From the NCBI RefSeq assembly GCF_007829875.1, contig NZ_VIWV01000001.1, forward strand, positions 2,136,001 through 2,200,000: 64,000 nt of DNA. The letters run 5' to 3'. Position numbers and translations under genes: made by a program. Below, in pieces: positions 1 to 9,409 of the stretch. The notes under the pieces are model-generated. The model saw only the letters and a program-made list of their open reading frames with translations, did not search any database and had not been told where the DNA came from. The number at the start of each line of letters is the position of its first letter. Positions within the stretch are counted from its first letter, which is position 1. Source of the stretch: Streptomyces capillispiralis. GTDB taxonomy: Bacteria > Actinomycetota > Actinomycetes > Streptomycetales > Streptomycetaceae.

Positions 1-725
1 AGCAGCGAGGGGGCGACGGCCATCCAGTGCAGGGGGAAGGAGCCGCGCAGCTCGGGTGAGTAGTGCCGCGCCTCGGCGTCGGCGAGGCCCTCGCGGCTCT
101 TGGGGTCCGGGTGCAGCGGATGCCCCAGGACGAGGGCCTGTTCCGCGGTGAGGAAGAGGTCGGGGTGGCCGGCCGGGTCCGCCCGCCGGGCGGCGACGAA
201 GGATTCCACGCGCCGGACGGAGTCGGCGACGCGCGAGACGAGGTCGGTGCAGTCGCCGGGCTCCGCGGCGCGGGGAGCCGGCTCGGCGGGAGTGGGCGGC
301 GAGCCGGCCGTCCGCCCGGGCCGGGTGCCGGGGTGAGCCGGTGTCGGGACACCGGCGTTCTCCCTGCTCAGGAGGGCGGCGAGCAGGACGGCGTCGACCG
401 GTGGGGCGGGGGGCGGCGCGTCGGCCAGGTGCGGGAGGCCGAAGCGGTGCCAGCCCGTCGGAGACCAGTACAGGACGGGGACGAGCAGGGCCGTGCCGCT
501 GGACGGCAGGAGGAGGCGCAGGACGTCACCGTCCGGAGCGGGCACGCCGGTCTCGCGCACCCAGCAGCGCAGCAGGTTCTCCAGGGCCGCCGCCTGGGCC
601 ACCCGGCGGGGGTCCGGATGCTCCAGGGGGCACGTGTCCCGGAACCGCGCGGTGTCGTGCGGCTCCGTCTTCTGGTGGGGGACCGGGGAGTGCGTGCGGT
701 CGGCCGGGGCGGGGGTCGTGTGCAA
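1..725 (-). CDS. IucA/IucC-family siderophore synthetase, N-terminal part
   Basis: The reverse strand is open from about 725 to the left edge of the window, giving about 241 residues of a family that is normally about 580-600 long, so the C-terminal part lies outside. The segment G-H-P-L-H-P-x-P-K-S-R-x-G near the edge is the conserved N-terminal motif of NIS (IucA/IucC) synthetases, which join citrate or succinyl acids to amines or hydroxylamines using ATP in siderophore assembly. The start is uncertain. A TTG at 725 preceded by GAGG seven bases upstream is the best candidate, because no in-frame ATG or GTG lies close by. I saw no clear DmdR/IdeR iron box upstream. The partner genes and the siderophore type cannot be seen. 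Confidence 0.8.
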   Translation of the reverse strand, partial: MHTTPAPADRTHSPVPHQKTEPHDTARFRDTCPLEHPDPRRVAQAAALENLLRCWVRETGVPAPDGDVLRLLLPSSGTALLVPVLYWSPTGWHRFGLPHLADAPPPAPPVDAVLLAALLSRENAGVPTPAHPGTRPGRTAGSPPTPAEPAPRAAEPGDCTDLVSRVADSVRRVESFVAARRADPAGHPDLFLTAEQALVLGHPLHPDPKSREGLADAEARHYSPELRGSFPLHWMAVAPSL

Positions 726-1179
726 GGCGGGTCCTCGTCGAGTGGTTCGGGGACGTCCGGTGGGAGTCCGGGCGGGGCGTCGGTCCCGCCCGGCCCGCGC
801 CGGGCCGGGGGCGGACCGGCGCCCGCGACGGCGGTGGGAGGGACCGCGGCCGCTCGTCGTCCGCCGGTGCGGGCGCGGAGCCCTCACCGCTACCAACCCC
901 GGACCGCTCACCGGGTTACGGGCTGCCTCGGGTCGCCCGGTCGCCTGCGCCGGCGGCTCCGGGGCCCGTCGGCCTCAAACCGGCAGATCTCCGGACGAGT
1001 GGCCAGGTCAGGCGGCTTGTAGCCGAACCGTTGCCGTTCCGGCGGACGTCCCCCACGGCGAGCGCATAGTGTGTGGTGCCGTTCCCGCAGGCCGTGGGAG
1101 CGACCGCGCACCCCTCGCCGGGTCCGGGTCGGAGCACGGCCGAAGCGCCAAGTCCGTTCGTTCCAGGGGGAGTCAGATC
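726..1179. other. Intergenic region between divergent genes
   Basis: This 454-base gap separates the minus-strand siderophore gene from the plus-strand protease. Long open frames cross it in several phases, as expected at this GC content, but none has a recognisable product. It must hold the promoters of both divergent genes. I could not pick out a convincing -35/-10 pair or an iron box. Confidence 0.5.
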
Positions 1180-2400
1180 ATGCGATCCATACGGCCGTCG
1201 TCCAGCCCGCGTCGAGGGGGGAGGGCGCGCCGCTCAACCTCCCCCGTTCTCGCGGCTGTTGCGCTCGCCTCGGCGCTCGCCCTCACCGCCACCGCCTGCG
1301 ATTCGGGGGACGCCGACGCGAGCGCCGACACCTCCGCGACCGCCGGCGCCGACGACGGCAAGCTCAAGATCCCGGACGACATCAGGGACCGGCTCAAGGA
1401 GCACGGGATCGACATCGACCAGTGGAAGAACGGCGCCTGGAAGAACTGGGACAAGGACGACTGGCTGCGCGAGGCGCAGGACTACGTCAACCCGATCATC
1501 GAGGACCTGTGGGACCCGGACCGCATGCGGGACGCCGAGGAGCCGGACCAGGGGGTCGACGAGAGCGACATCTCCCGTGACCAGGGCGTGACCGACCCCA
1601 CGCCTGACCCGGTGCGGGCGGAGGCCGTCGCGGCGTCGTACCACGCCAACGCCCCCACCTCGGGCAAGGTGTTCTTCGACTCCCCCGAGGGCACGATGGT
1701 GTGCTCGGCGACGGTGGTGCAGGACCCGGCCAACCCGGGCAAGTCCAACATGGTGTGGACGGCGGGCCACTGCGTGCACGCGGGCAAGAAGGGCGGCTGG
1801 TACCGCAACATCGCGTTCGTGCCGTCGTACAACGACTCGGGCAAGTCGGCGCAGGAGCTGGAGACCGCCACCAAGGAGGAGATCGCTCCGTACGGCGTCT
1901 GGTGGGGTGACTGGGCCCAGACCTCGGACCAGTGGATCGAGCAGGGCGGCTCCACGGGCGGTGACGGCGCCTCGTACGACTTCGCCGTCATCCATGTGAC
2001 GCCGGAGAAGGGCGGAAACGGCAAGTCGCTGGAGGAGACGGTCGGTTCGGCGCTCCCGGTGGACTTCGACGCCCCGGCGGTGCCCGAGGTGAAGGAGATG
2101 ACGGCGATCGGTTACCCGGCCGCTCCGCCGTACGACGGTCAGACGCTGTTCCGCTGCCAGGACCGGCCGGGCCGGCTGTCGCTCACCGCCTCCGACCCGA
2201 CCATGTACCGCATCGGGTGCAGCATGACCGCGGGTTCGTCCGGCGGCGGCTGGATCGCGGCCGGCGCGGACGGGAAGCCGGCGCTGGTGTCCAACACCTC
2301 CATCGGCCCGGTGACGTCGGGCTGGCTGGCCGGCCCGCGCCTGGGTGACGAGGCCAAGGGCGTGTACGACGCGGTCAGCGGGAAGTTCGCCGGACAGTGA
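1180..2400 (+). CDS. Secreted trypsin-like (S1) serine endopeptidase, copy 1
   Basis: The 406-residue protein starts at the ATG at 1180 behind the purine run GGGGGAG. It has an Arg-rich n-region, a hydrophobic segment and a loose lipobox ending T-A-T-A-C, so it is exported and perhaps lipidated. Residues about 55-130 form a charged, Trp-rich pro-region (motifs D-R-L-K-E-H-G-I-D and W-x-N-W-D-K-D). The protease domain carries the S1 triad: His197 in TAGHC, Asp267 in YDFAV and Ser354 in G-S-S-G-G. It resembles V8/glutamyl-endopeptidase-like Streptomyces proteases. The next gene is a close paralogue with the same layout, so this is a tandem duplication. The substrate is unknown. Upstream in-frame extension is possible but lacks a signal peptide. 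Confidence 0.88.
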   Translation: MRSIRPSSSPRRGGRARRSTSPVLAAVALASALALTATACDSGDADASADTSATAGADDGKLKIPDDIRDRLKEHGIDIDQWKNGAWKNWDKDDWLREAQDYVNPIIEDLWDPDRMRDAEEPDQGVDESDISRDQGVTDPTPDPVRAEAVAASYHANAPTSGKVFFDSPEGTMVCSATVVQDPANPGKSNMVWTAGHCVHAGKKGGWYRNIAFVPSYNDSGKSAQELETATKEEIAPYGVWWGDWAQTSDQWIEQGGSTGGDGASYDFAVIHVTPEKGGNGKSLEETVGSALPVDFDAPAVPEVKEMTAIGYPAAPPYDGQTLFRCQDRPGRLSLTASDPTMYRIGCSMTAGSSGGGWIAAGADGKPALVSNTSIGPVTSGWLAGPRLGDEAKGVYDAVSGKFAGQ

Positions 2401-2528
2401 CCGCCACGCCCGGTCCCGGTGCCGCCGCGCACCCGGGGCCGGGCGGGGGCGGCGGCACCAGCTGCCGCCCCGGCTCGGGATCGACGCGCGGCAGGACATT
2501 CATTCACCACAACGGGGGTCATCGCACC

Positions 2529-3737
2529 ATGCGTTCCATTCGTACGTCCGCTCCGCCCAGGCGTGGACGCCGCACCGTCCTCACCGCCACCGGGCTCGTC
2601 GCCGCGCTGGCGCTCACCGCGACCGCGTGCGGCGGTTCCGGTAAGGACGAGGCGAGCGACAAGCCCGACGCCACCACCTCGCAGGCCGCCGGCGGCGACG
2701 GCGGCAAGGTCACGATCCCGTCCGACCTGGCGGACAGGCTCAAGGAGCACGGGATCGACGTCGACCGGTGGAAGGACGGCGGCTGGGAGGACTGGGACAA
2801 GGACAAGTGGCTCAGGGAGGCCAAGGACTTCGTCAACCCGGTGATCGAGGGCCTGTGGAAGCCGGAGCGGATGCGCTCCGCCGAGGAGGCGGACAAGACC
2901 GTCACCACCCAGGACGCCTCCGCGGCCGAGGGGGTCAGTGACCCCGAGCCGGCCCCGGTCGATGCCCAGGCCGAGAAGACGCCGTACCACGAGAACGCGG
3001 CCCCGGTCGGCAAGGTCTTCTTCGACTCCCCGGAGGGCCCGAGCGTCTGCTCCGGCACCGTGATCAAGGACGTCAACCACCCGGGCAAGTCCAACCTGGT
3101 GTGGACGGCCGGGCACTGCGTGCACGCCGGCGGCGAGGGCGGCTGGTACCGCAACCTGGTCTTCGTCCCCGCCTACAACGACCTCGGCAAGTCCGAGGCC
3201 GAGCTGGGCAGCGCGAGCGCCTCCGAGGTCGCCCCCTACGGCAACTGGTGGGCGGACTGGGCCTCGACCTCGGGCGGCTGGATCCAGGGCGGCTCGGACA
3301 CCGGCGGCGACGGCGCGCCGTACGACTACGCCGTGCTGCACGTGAAGCCGGAGCAGGGCGGCAAGTCCCTGGAGGAGACCGTCGGTGCCGCGCTCGACGT
3401 GGACTTCTCGGCCCCGTCCGCGGCCGAGGCGGGCGAGATGGGCGCCTGGGGCTACCCGGCCGCGCCGCCCTACAACGGTCTGCAGATGTTCAAGTGCCTG
3501 GACACGCCGGGCCGTTTCTCGCTCAGCCCCGGCCTGCCGGCGATGTACCGCATCGGCTGCACCATGACCGGCGGATCGTCCGGCGGCGGCTGGTTCCGGG
3601 TGCGCGACGGCGAGACGGTGCTGGTCTCCAACACCTCGATCGGCCCGATGGACAACACCTGGCTGGCGGGCCCGCAGCTGGGCGAGGACGCCGAGGCGCT
3701 GTACCAGAACATGAGCAGGACCTACGGCGGTCAGTGA
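2529..3737 (+). CDS. Secreted trypsin-like (S1) serine endopeptidase, copy 2
   Basis: This 402-residue paralogue of the preceding gene starts at the ATG at 2529 and begins with nearly the same residues (MRSIR). It has the same lipobox-like L-T-A-T-A-C, the same pro-region (D-R-L-K-E-H-G-I-D-V-D and W-E-D-W-D-K-D) and the same catalytic triad: His196 in TAGHC, Asp266 in YDYAV and Ser351 in G-S-S-G-G. The variable parts are the acidic linker after the pro-region and the surface loops. The 128-base gap to copy 1 has no strong terminator, so the two could share a transcript. A strong hairpin ends the unit just downstream. Confidence 0.88.
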   Translation: MRSIRTSAPPRRGRRTVLTATGLVAALALTATACGGSGKDEASDKPDATTSQAAGGDGGKVTIPSDLADRLKEHGIDVDRWKDGGWEDWDKDKWLREAKDFVNPVIEGLWKPERMRSAEEADKTVTTQDASAAEGVSDPEPAPVDAQAEKTPYHENAAPVGKVFFDSPEGPSVCSGTVIKDVNHPGKSNLVWTAGHCVHAGGEGGWYRNLVFVPAYNDLGKSEAELGSASASEVAPYGNWWADWASTSGGWIQGGSDTGGDGAPYDYAVLHVKPEQGGKSLEETVGAALDVDFSAPSAAEAGEMGAWGYPAAPPYNGLQMFKCLDTPGRFSLSPGLPAMYRIGCTMTGGSSGGGWFRVRDGETVLVSNTSIGPMDNTWLAGPQLGEDAEALYQNMSRTYGGQ

Positions 3738-3749
3738 TCCGCACACGTG

Positions 3750-3788
3750 AAGGCCCGCCTCCGCACTGCGCGCGCGGGGGCGGGCCTT
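3750..3788. terminator. Bidirectional hairpin between protease 2 and hflX
   Basis: A perfect 10-bp stem (AAGGCCCGCC / GGCGGGCCTT) lies between the convergent genes. On each strand the 3' arm ends in TT and no long T-tract follows, as is common for Streptomyces terminators. Confidence 0.75.
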
Positions 3789-3807
3789 CGTCCTGCCGGA
3801 GGGCCGG

Positions 3808-5301
3808 TCAGCCGGCCGGGGCCGGAACGTACGGCGTGAGTTCCGCCGCGAGCTCCTCGTGCACCCGCACCTTGAGCAGGGTGCCCTCCCCGGTGTGCTC
3901 CTCGGAGATCACCTCGCCCTCGTCGTGGGCGCGGGCGACCAGCTTGCCGTGGGTGTACGGCACGAGTGCCTCGATCTCCACCGACGGACGCGGCAGCTCG
4001 TTGTCGATGAGCGCGAGCAGCTCGGCGATGCCCTGGCCGGTGCGGGCCGAGACCGCGATGGAGCGCTTCTCCACCCGCAGCAGCCGCTGGAGCGTCAGCG
4101 GGTCGGCCGCGTCGGCCTTGTTGATCACCACGATCTCGGGTACGCCGGTGGCGCCGACGTCCCGGATGACCTCGCGCACGGCGGCCAGCTGCTCCTCCGG
4201 GACCGGGTGCGAACCGTCCACCACGTGGAGGATCAGGTCGGAGTCGCCGACCTCCTCCATGGTGGAGCGGAACGCCTCGACCAGGTGGTGCGGCAGATGG
4301 CGCACGAAGCCGACCGTGTCGGCCAGCGTGTAGAGCCGTCCGCTCGGCGTCTCGGCCCGGCGCACGGTGGGGTCGAGGGTCGCGAACAGGGCGTTCTCGA
4401 CCAGGACGCCCGCGCCCGTGAGGCGGTTGAGCAGCGAGGACTTGCCGGCGTTGGTGTAGCCGGCGATGGCGACGGAGGGCACCTTGTGGCGCTTGCGCTC
4501 CTGGCGCTTGATCTCGCGGCCGGTCTTCATCTCCGCGATCTCACGGCGCATCTTCGCCATCTTCTCGCGGATCCGGCGCCGGTCCGTCTCGATCTTCGTC
4601 TCACCGGGACCACGGGTGGCGAGGCCGCCGCCCTTGCCGCCGCCCATCTGCCGGGACAGCGACTGACCCCAGCCGCGCAGTCGCGGCAGCATGTACTGCA
4701 TCTGCGCGAGCGCCACCTGCGCCTTGCCCTCGCGGGACTTGGCGTGCTGGGCGAAGATGTCGAGGATCAGCGCCGTACGGTCGATGACCTTGACCTTGAC
4801 GACGTCCTCGAGGTGGATGAGCTGGCCCGGGCTGAGCTCACCGTCGCAGATGACGGTGTCCGCGCCCGTGTCGAGCACGATGCCGCGCAGCTCCTCGGCC
4901 TTGCCGGATCCGATGTAGGTCGCCGCGTCGGGCTTGTCGCGGCGCTGGATCACGCCGTCGAGCACGAGGGCACCCGCCGTCTCCGCGAGGGCGGCGAGCT
5001 CCGCCAGGGAGTTCTCCGCGTCCTGCACGGTTCCCGAGGTCCACACCCCGACGAGCACGACCCGCTCCAGACGGAGCTGCCGGTACTCGACCTCGGTGAC
5101 GTCCTCGAGCTCGGTGGAGAGGCCGGCGACACGGCGGAGTGCCGCGCGCTCGGAACGGTCGAACTGGTCGCCGTCCCGCTCCGAGTCGATCTCGAGGCTC
5201 CAGGCGACGTCCTCTTCCATCAGGGCATCGGCCCGAAGACCCTCGGGATGGGTGTGCGCGAAGCGCTTGGTGTCCTGGGAAGGGGAAGAAGAGGAGGTCA
5301 T
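3808..5301 (-). CDS. hflX: Ribosome-associated GTPase HflX
   Basis: The 497-residue protein is HflX, a GTPase that binds the 50S subunit and splits stalled or hibernating ribosomes. It has the N-terminal HflX domain with the Gly-rich loop (G-G-G-K-G-G-G and RGPGETKIE). The G domain shows P-loop GYTNAGKSS near residue 280, DTVGFV (G3), NKAD (G4) and SART (G5). The ATG at 5301 is preceded by AAGGA, and the N-terminal Ser-rich stretch is usual in Streptomyces. An open frame extends upstream but looks non-coding. It lies downstream of the M1 peptidase gene on the same strand with a 157-base gap, and convergent with the protease pair. Confidence 0.95.
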   Translation of the reverse strand: MTSSSSPSQDTKRFAHTHPEGLRADALMEEDVAWSLEIDSERDGDQFDRSERAALRRVAGLSTELEDVTEVEYRQLRLERVVLVGVWTSGTVQDAENSLAELAALAETAGALVLDGVIQRRDKPDAATYIGSGKAEELRGIVLDTGADTVICDGELSPGQLIHLEDVVKVKVIDRTALILDIFAQHAKSREGKAQVALAQMQYMLPRLRGWGQSLSRQMGGGKGGGLATRGPGETKIETDRRRIREKMAKMRREIAEMKTGREIKRQERKRHKVPSVAIAGYTNAGKSSLLNRLTGAGVLVENALFATLDPTVRRAETPSGRLYTLADTVGFVRHLPHHLVEAFRSTMEEVGDSDLILHVVDGSHPVPEEQLAAVREVIRDVGATGVPEIVVINKADAADPLTLQRLLRVEKRSIAVSARTGQGIAELLALIDNELPRPSVEIEALVPYTHGKLVARAHDEGEVISEEHTGEGTLLKVRVHEELAAELTPYVPAPAG

Positions 5302-5458
5302 TGGGTCCTTACGTCGTTGGGAAACCGTCTGCGGCGACGGACCGGTCCGCGGACCCGCCGTCACTGTGCACAACGTCCGGGCGCCCCGGGAGATTCCCGT
5401 GCCCCGCGCTGTGCGGACCGGACGATGGTCGCACGGCGCGGCCCGCCCGGTCACCGTG

Positions 5459-7093
5459 TTATTCCCGGCTTCCGCGCGGTCGATGCGCGCCCGTGTCCGG
5501 CAGGGCCGCGGTCCGGTGGTCGTGCGTGCCCGGGCGGGGGTCGGCCGTCGTGGTCCGGGCCGTGGACCTCCACTTTGGGTGGCCGGGCATGGGCGGTGTC
5601 CTGGTTCCGTACAGCCAGGGGTACAGGAAGCCGGTCAGGTCGCGTCCGGCGACCTGGGAGGCGAGACGGACGAAGTCGGAGGTCGTGGCCGTGCCGTCGC
5701 GGTGGCGGGCGACCCAGTCGCGTTGCAGGCGGTCGAAGGCGGTGCGGCCGATCTCCTGGCGCAGGGCGTACAGCACGAGCGCGGCACCGCCGTAGACGTT
5801 CGGCCGGAAGATGCCGATCTTCCGGCCCGGCTCGGGCGGCTTCGGGGCGGCGGGCGGTCCGCCGGACGCGCGCCAGCCGTCGGAGGCCTCGTAGGCGGCC
5901 TTCATCCGGGCCTCGAGGGGCCGGCCGCCCCGCTCCTGCGCGTACAGCGCCTCGTACCAGGTGGCGTGGCCTTCGTTGAGCCACAGGTCGGACCAGGTGC
6001 GGGGGCCGACGCTGTTGCCGAACCACTGGTGCGCCAGTTCGTGCACCATGATCGACTCGACGTACCAGGCGGGCAGGGCGGGATCGGTGAACAGGTCCCG
6101 TTCGAAGAGGGAGAGCGTCTGCGTCTCGAGCGCGAAGCCGGTGGACGCGTCGGCCATGAGCAGCCCGTAGGTGGCGAACGGGTAGCGTCCGGCCTTCCCC
6201 TCCATCCACGTGATCTGACCGGGGGTCCTGGCCAGCCACGGTTCGAGCCTCGCGCGGTCCCGGGTGGGGACGACGTCCCGCAGCGGCAGACCGTGCGGGC
6301 CGGTGCGGTGCAGGACGGTGGAACGGCCGATGGACACCTGGGCGAGCTCGGTGGCCATGGGGTGCGGGGTCCGGTACGTCCATGTGGTGGCCCGGCGCGT
6401 GCGGTCGGCGCCGGCGGGCAGCCCGTTGGCGACGGCCGTGTGACCGTCCGGCGCGGTGATCCGGAAGGTGAACACGGCCTTGTCGGACGGGTGGTCGTTG
6501 CACGGGAACACCAGGTGGGCGGCGTCGGCCTGGTTGGCCATGGCGAGGCCGTCCGCGGTGCGCACCCAGCCGCCCTCGCGGTCCCCGGCCACGGGATCGC
6601 TGGTGTGCCGCACGGTGACGCGCGTCCGCTCGCCCCGGTCCGGTACGTCCTCGGGGGTGATCACGAGGTCCTCGCCGGCGGCGGCGAAGACGGCCGGAGC
6701 CCCGTCGACCTCGACCGAGGCGACGGTGCCGTGGGCGAAGTCGAGGTTGATCCGGTCCAGGTCGGCGGTGATCCGGGCGTCGATCGTGGTGACGGCCCGC
6801 AGCGGCCGGTCGTTGCGACCGGGGTAGGTGAGGGCGAGGTCGTACGCCAGCACGTCGTAGCCGGGGTTGCCCAGGTGGGGGAAGAGACGGTCGCCGATGC
6901 CCAGCGGGACGGCGGGGGGACTCGCGGCGAGGAGGCAGACGGAGACGGCGGGGGCGAGCAGCGCGGTGGCCGTCCGCCGGCGGTGCGCGTGACCGGTGTC
7001 GGCACGGGAGGCACGGTGGCGGGCCGGGGCCCGGACGGTCCGGTCGTGGGGTGCGGCGCCGTCGGAGGCGTGGCGGTGGGGGGTGAGCGGCAT
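5459..7093 (-). CDS. M1-family zinc metallopeptidase, exported
   Basis: The 544-residue protein has an Arg-rich N-terminus and a hydrophobic segment (ALLAPAVSVCLLAA, near residues 44-57) that reads as a Sec signal. The zinc site is HELAH (His351, Glu352, His355) with the second glutamate Glu374 in WLNEGHATW, the gluzincin M1 arrangement. The usual GAMEN exopeptidase motif is replaced by an A-L-E-T-Q-T type sequence, as in the secreted actinobacterial subgroup. It should release N-terminal residues from peptides outside the membrane. The C-terminal 40 residues are rich in Thr, Arg and His and may be disordered. Confidence 0.9.
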   Translation of the reverse strand: MPLTPHRHASDGAAPHDRTVRAPARHRASRADTGHAHRRRTATALLAPAVSVCLLAASPPAVPLGIGDRLFPHLGNPGYDVLAYDLALTYPGRNDRPLRAVTTIDARITADLDRINLDFAHGTVASVEVDGAPAVFAAAGEDLVITPEDVPDRGERTRVTVRHTSDPVAGDREGGWVRTADGLAMANQADAAHLVFPCNDHPSDKAVFTFRITAPDGHTAVANGLPAGADRTRRATTWTYRTPHPMATELAQVSIGRSTVLHRTGPHGLPLRDVVPTRDRARLEPWLARTPGQITWMEGKAGRYPFATYGLLMADASTGFALETQTLSLFERDLFTDPALPAWYVESIMVHELAHQWFGNSVGPRTWSDLWLNEGHATWYEALYAQERGGRPLEARMKAAYEASDGWRASGGPPAAPKPPEPGRKIGIFRPNVYGGAALVLYALRQEIGRTAFDRLQRDWVARHRDGTATTSDFVRLASQVAGRDLTGFLYPWLYGTRTPPMPGHPKWRSTARTTTADPRPGTHDHRTAALPDTGAHRPRGSRE

Positions 7094-7240
7094 GCCTCAC
7101 GGCTATCAGCGCGCGCGGGTGCCGCGGCGACGGCGCGCTCCCGGCCCACCCGATCGGGTAATCACACCGCTGGGCCGGTGCGCCGAGTGCCGACGCCCGT
7201 CGGCCGTCGGCCGTGGTGGTGAGGGTGGGCGGGGCCCGGG

Positions 7241-9409
7241 TCAGGCGCCCGGAGCCGACGACTGGGCTCTGGTCACGTCGTACACACCGGCCACATTGCG
7301 CATGGCGCGCATCAGGACGGGCAGGCGGGCGGCGTCCGGCAGCTGGACGGTGTACGTGTGCCGCACCTGCTGCCGGTCCGGCGGTTCGACGGTCGCGGAG
7401 ACGATCTCGGCGCCTTCGAGGGCCATGGCCTCGGTGAGGTCCGCGAGCAGGTGCGGACGGACGAACGATTCCGCGACCAGCGTGACCCGGCACTCGGCGC
7501 CCTCCCCCCAGCGCACGCCGACCTCCGCCCGCCCGGCGCTCTTCATGCGCGCCACCGCGGGACACTCGACCCGGTGCACGGTGACCGCTCCCCCGCGCAC
7601 GGCGAATCCGGTCACCCCGTCGGGCGGTACGGGCGTGCAGCAGCCGGCGAGCCGTACGGTCGCGCCGTCCCGGTCGGCCAGGACCTGGGCGGCGGCCGGA
7701 CGGCCGGATGCCGCCCCCGGCGCGTCCGGCACCTGCGGAACGGCGGCGCCGCCAGGGACGGGCCGGGAGGCCGTCGGCGCCTCGGGCGCGGGCGCCTCGT
7801 CCTGTGCGGGGTGGGCGGTCAGCCGGCGCTGGATGGCGATCCGGGCCGCGGGGGTGTGGGCGTGCTCCAGCCACTCCCTGGACGGCTCGGAGGCGGGGTC
7901 CTGCCCCATGAGGAGCTGGACGGTGTCGCCGTCCTTCAGGACGGTGCTCAGCGTCGCCAGCCGCCCGTTGACCCTGGCCCCCATGCACGCGTGCGCGTCC
8001 TCGCCGTACTGCGCGTAGGCGGCGTCCACGCAGGTCGCCCCCTCGGGCAGGCCCAGCGTGCCCCCGTCGGGGCGGAAGACGGTGATCTCGCGGTCCTGGG
8101 CGAGGTCCTCGCGCAGGGTGGACCAGAAGGTGTCGGGGTCGGGCGCGCCGCGCTGCCAGTCCAGGAGCCGGGAGAGCCAGCCGGGCCGGGTGGGGTCGAC
8201 GCGTTCGCCGTCGCTCGCGGACTGCTCCTCGGGCGGGGTGGCGTAGGGGTTGCCGAGGGCGACGACGCCGGCCTCGGCGACCTTGTGCATCTGGTGGGTG
8301 CGGATGAGGACTTCGACGACCTGGCCGTCCTCGCGGGCCACGGCGGTGTGCAGCGACTGGTACAGGTTGAACTTCGGTACGGCGATGAAGTCCTTGAACT
8401 CCGAGACCACGGGGGTCATGCAGGTGTGCAGTTCGCCGAGAACGCCGTAGCAGTCGGCGTCCTCGTTCACCAGCACCAGCAGGCGGCCGAAGTCGGCGCC
8501 GCGCAGCCGGCCGCGTTTGCGGGACACCCGGTGCACGGACACGAAGTGGCGCGGGCGGATGAGGACGTCCGCGCTGATGTCGGCCTCGCGGAGCACCTTG
8601 CGCACGTCCTCGGCGACCTCGGCGAGCGGATCGTCCGCGCGGGCCGCGTTGCCGACGATCAACTCCCGTGTGTGCGCGTACTCCTCGGGGTGCAGGATGG
8701 CGAAGACCAGGTCCTCCAGCTCGGTCTTGAGCGCCTGGACGCCCAGGCGTTCGGCGAGCGGGATGAGGACGTCCCGGGTGACCTTGGCGATGCGTTCCTG
8801 CTTCTCCTGGCGCATCACGCCGAGGGTGCGCATGTTGTGCAGCCGGTCGGCTAGTTTGATCGACATCACCCGGACGTCGTTGCCGGTGGCGACGAGCATC
8901 TTGCGGAAGGTCTCGGGCTCGGCGGCGGCGCCGTAGTCGACCTTCTCCAGCTTGGTGACGCCGTCGACGAGATAGCGGACCTCCTCCCCGAACTGCTCAC
9001 CCACCTGATCGAGCGTCACGTCCGTGTCCTCGACGGTGTCGTGGAGCAGGGAGGCCGTCAACGTGGTCGTCTCGGCGCCGAGTTCGGCGAGGATGAGGGT
9101 CACGGCGAGCGGGTGGGTGATGTAGGGCTCACCGCTCTTGCGCATCTGGCCGCGGTGCGAGGACTCGGCCAGGACGTAGGCGCGGCGCAGGGGTTCGAGA
9201 TCGGCGTCGGGGTGGTGGGCGCGGTGGGCGTCGACGACGTGTCCGATGGCGTCGGGGAGCCGGTCGCGGGCGGCGGGGCCGAGCAGTGCGGCACGGCCCA
9301 GCCGGCGCAGGTCGAGCCGGGGGCGGGCCTTCCTACGCGACCCCGCGGGGGTGACGTGACCAGAGGTCACCGGGCCTGGGGTCGCGGGATTGACGGCCTC
9401 CGCGTTCAT
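7241..9409 (-). CDS. rshA: RelA/SpoT-type (p)ppGpp hydrolase/synthetase, RshA
   Basis: The 722-residue protein has the order HD hydrolase, synthetase, TGS, ACT. The hydrolase site looks complete: HPLAV, LLHDTVEDT near residue 125 and KLADRLHNMRTL near 190. The synthetase domain is unusual. The canonical YSIY segment is replaced by F-V-S-V-H, the D-L-x-x-x-R-V segment by A-D-F-G-R-L-L-V, and N-G-Y-Q-S-L-H-T by N-L-Y-Q-S-L-H-T. The candidate catalytic Glu in VEVLIRT is kept. I therefore infer a protein biased to (p)ppGpp hydrolysis. This is the second RSH of Streptomyces, distinct from RelA. The ATG at 9409 fits GGAGG spacing, and a GTG six bases upstream overlaps that site. Confidence 0.9.
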   Translation of the reverse strand: MNAEAVNPATPGPVTSGHVTPAGSRRKARPRLDLRRLGRAALLGPAARDRLPDAIGHVVDAHRAHHPDADLEPLRRAYVLAESSHRGQMRKSGEPYITHPLAVTLILAELGAETTTLTASLLHDTVEDTDVTLDQVGEQFGEEVRYLVDGVTKLEKVDYGAAAEPETFRKMLVATGNDVRVMSIKLADRLHNMRTLGVMRQEKQERIAKVTRDVLIPLAERLGVQALKTELEDLVFAILHPEEYAHTRELIVGNAARADDPLAEVAEDVRKVLREADISADVLIRPRHFVSVHRVSRKRGRLRGADFGRLLVLVNEDADCYGVLGELHTCMTPVVSEFKDFIAVPKFNLYQSLHTAVAREDGQVVEVLIRTHQMHKVAEAGVVALGNPYATPPEEQSASDGERVDPTRPGWLSRLLDWQRGAPDPDTFWSTLREDLAQDREITVFRPDGGTLGLPEGATCVDAAYAQYGEDAHACMGARVNGRLATLSTVLKDGDTVQLLMGQDPASEPSREWLEHAHTPAARIAIQRRLTAHPAQDEAPAPEAPTASRPVPGGAAVPQVPDAPGAASGRPAAAQVLADRDGATVRLAGCCTPVPPDGVTGFAVRGGAVTVHRVECPAVARMKSAGRAEVGVRWGEGAECRVTLVAESFVRPHLLADLTEAMALEGAEIVSATVEPPDRQQVRHTYTVQLPDAARLPVLMRAMRNVAGVYDVTRAQSSAPGA

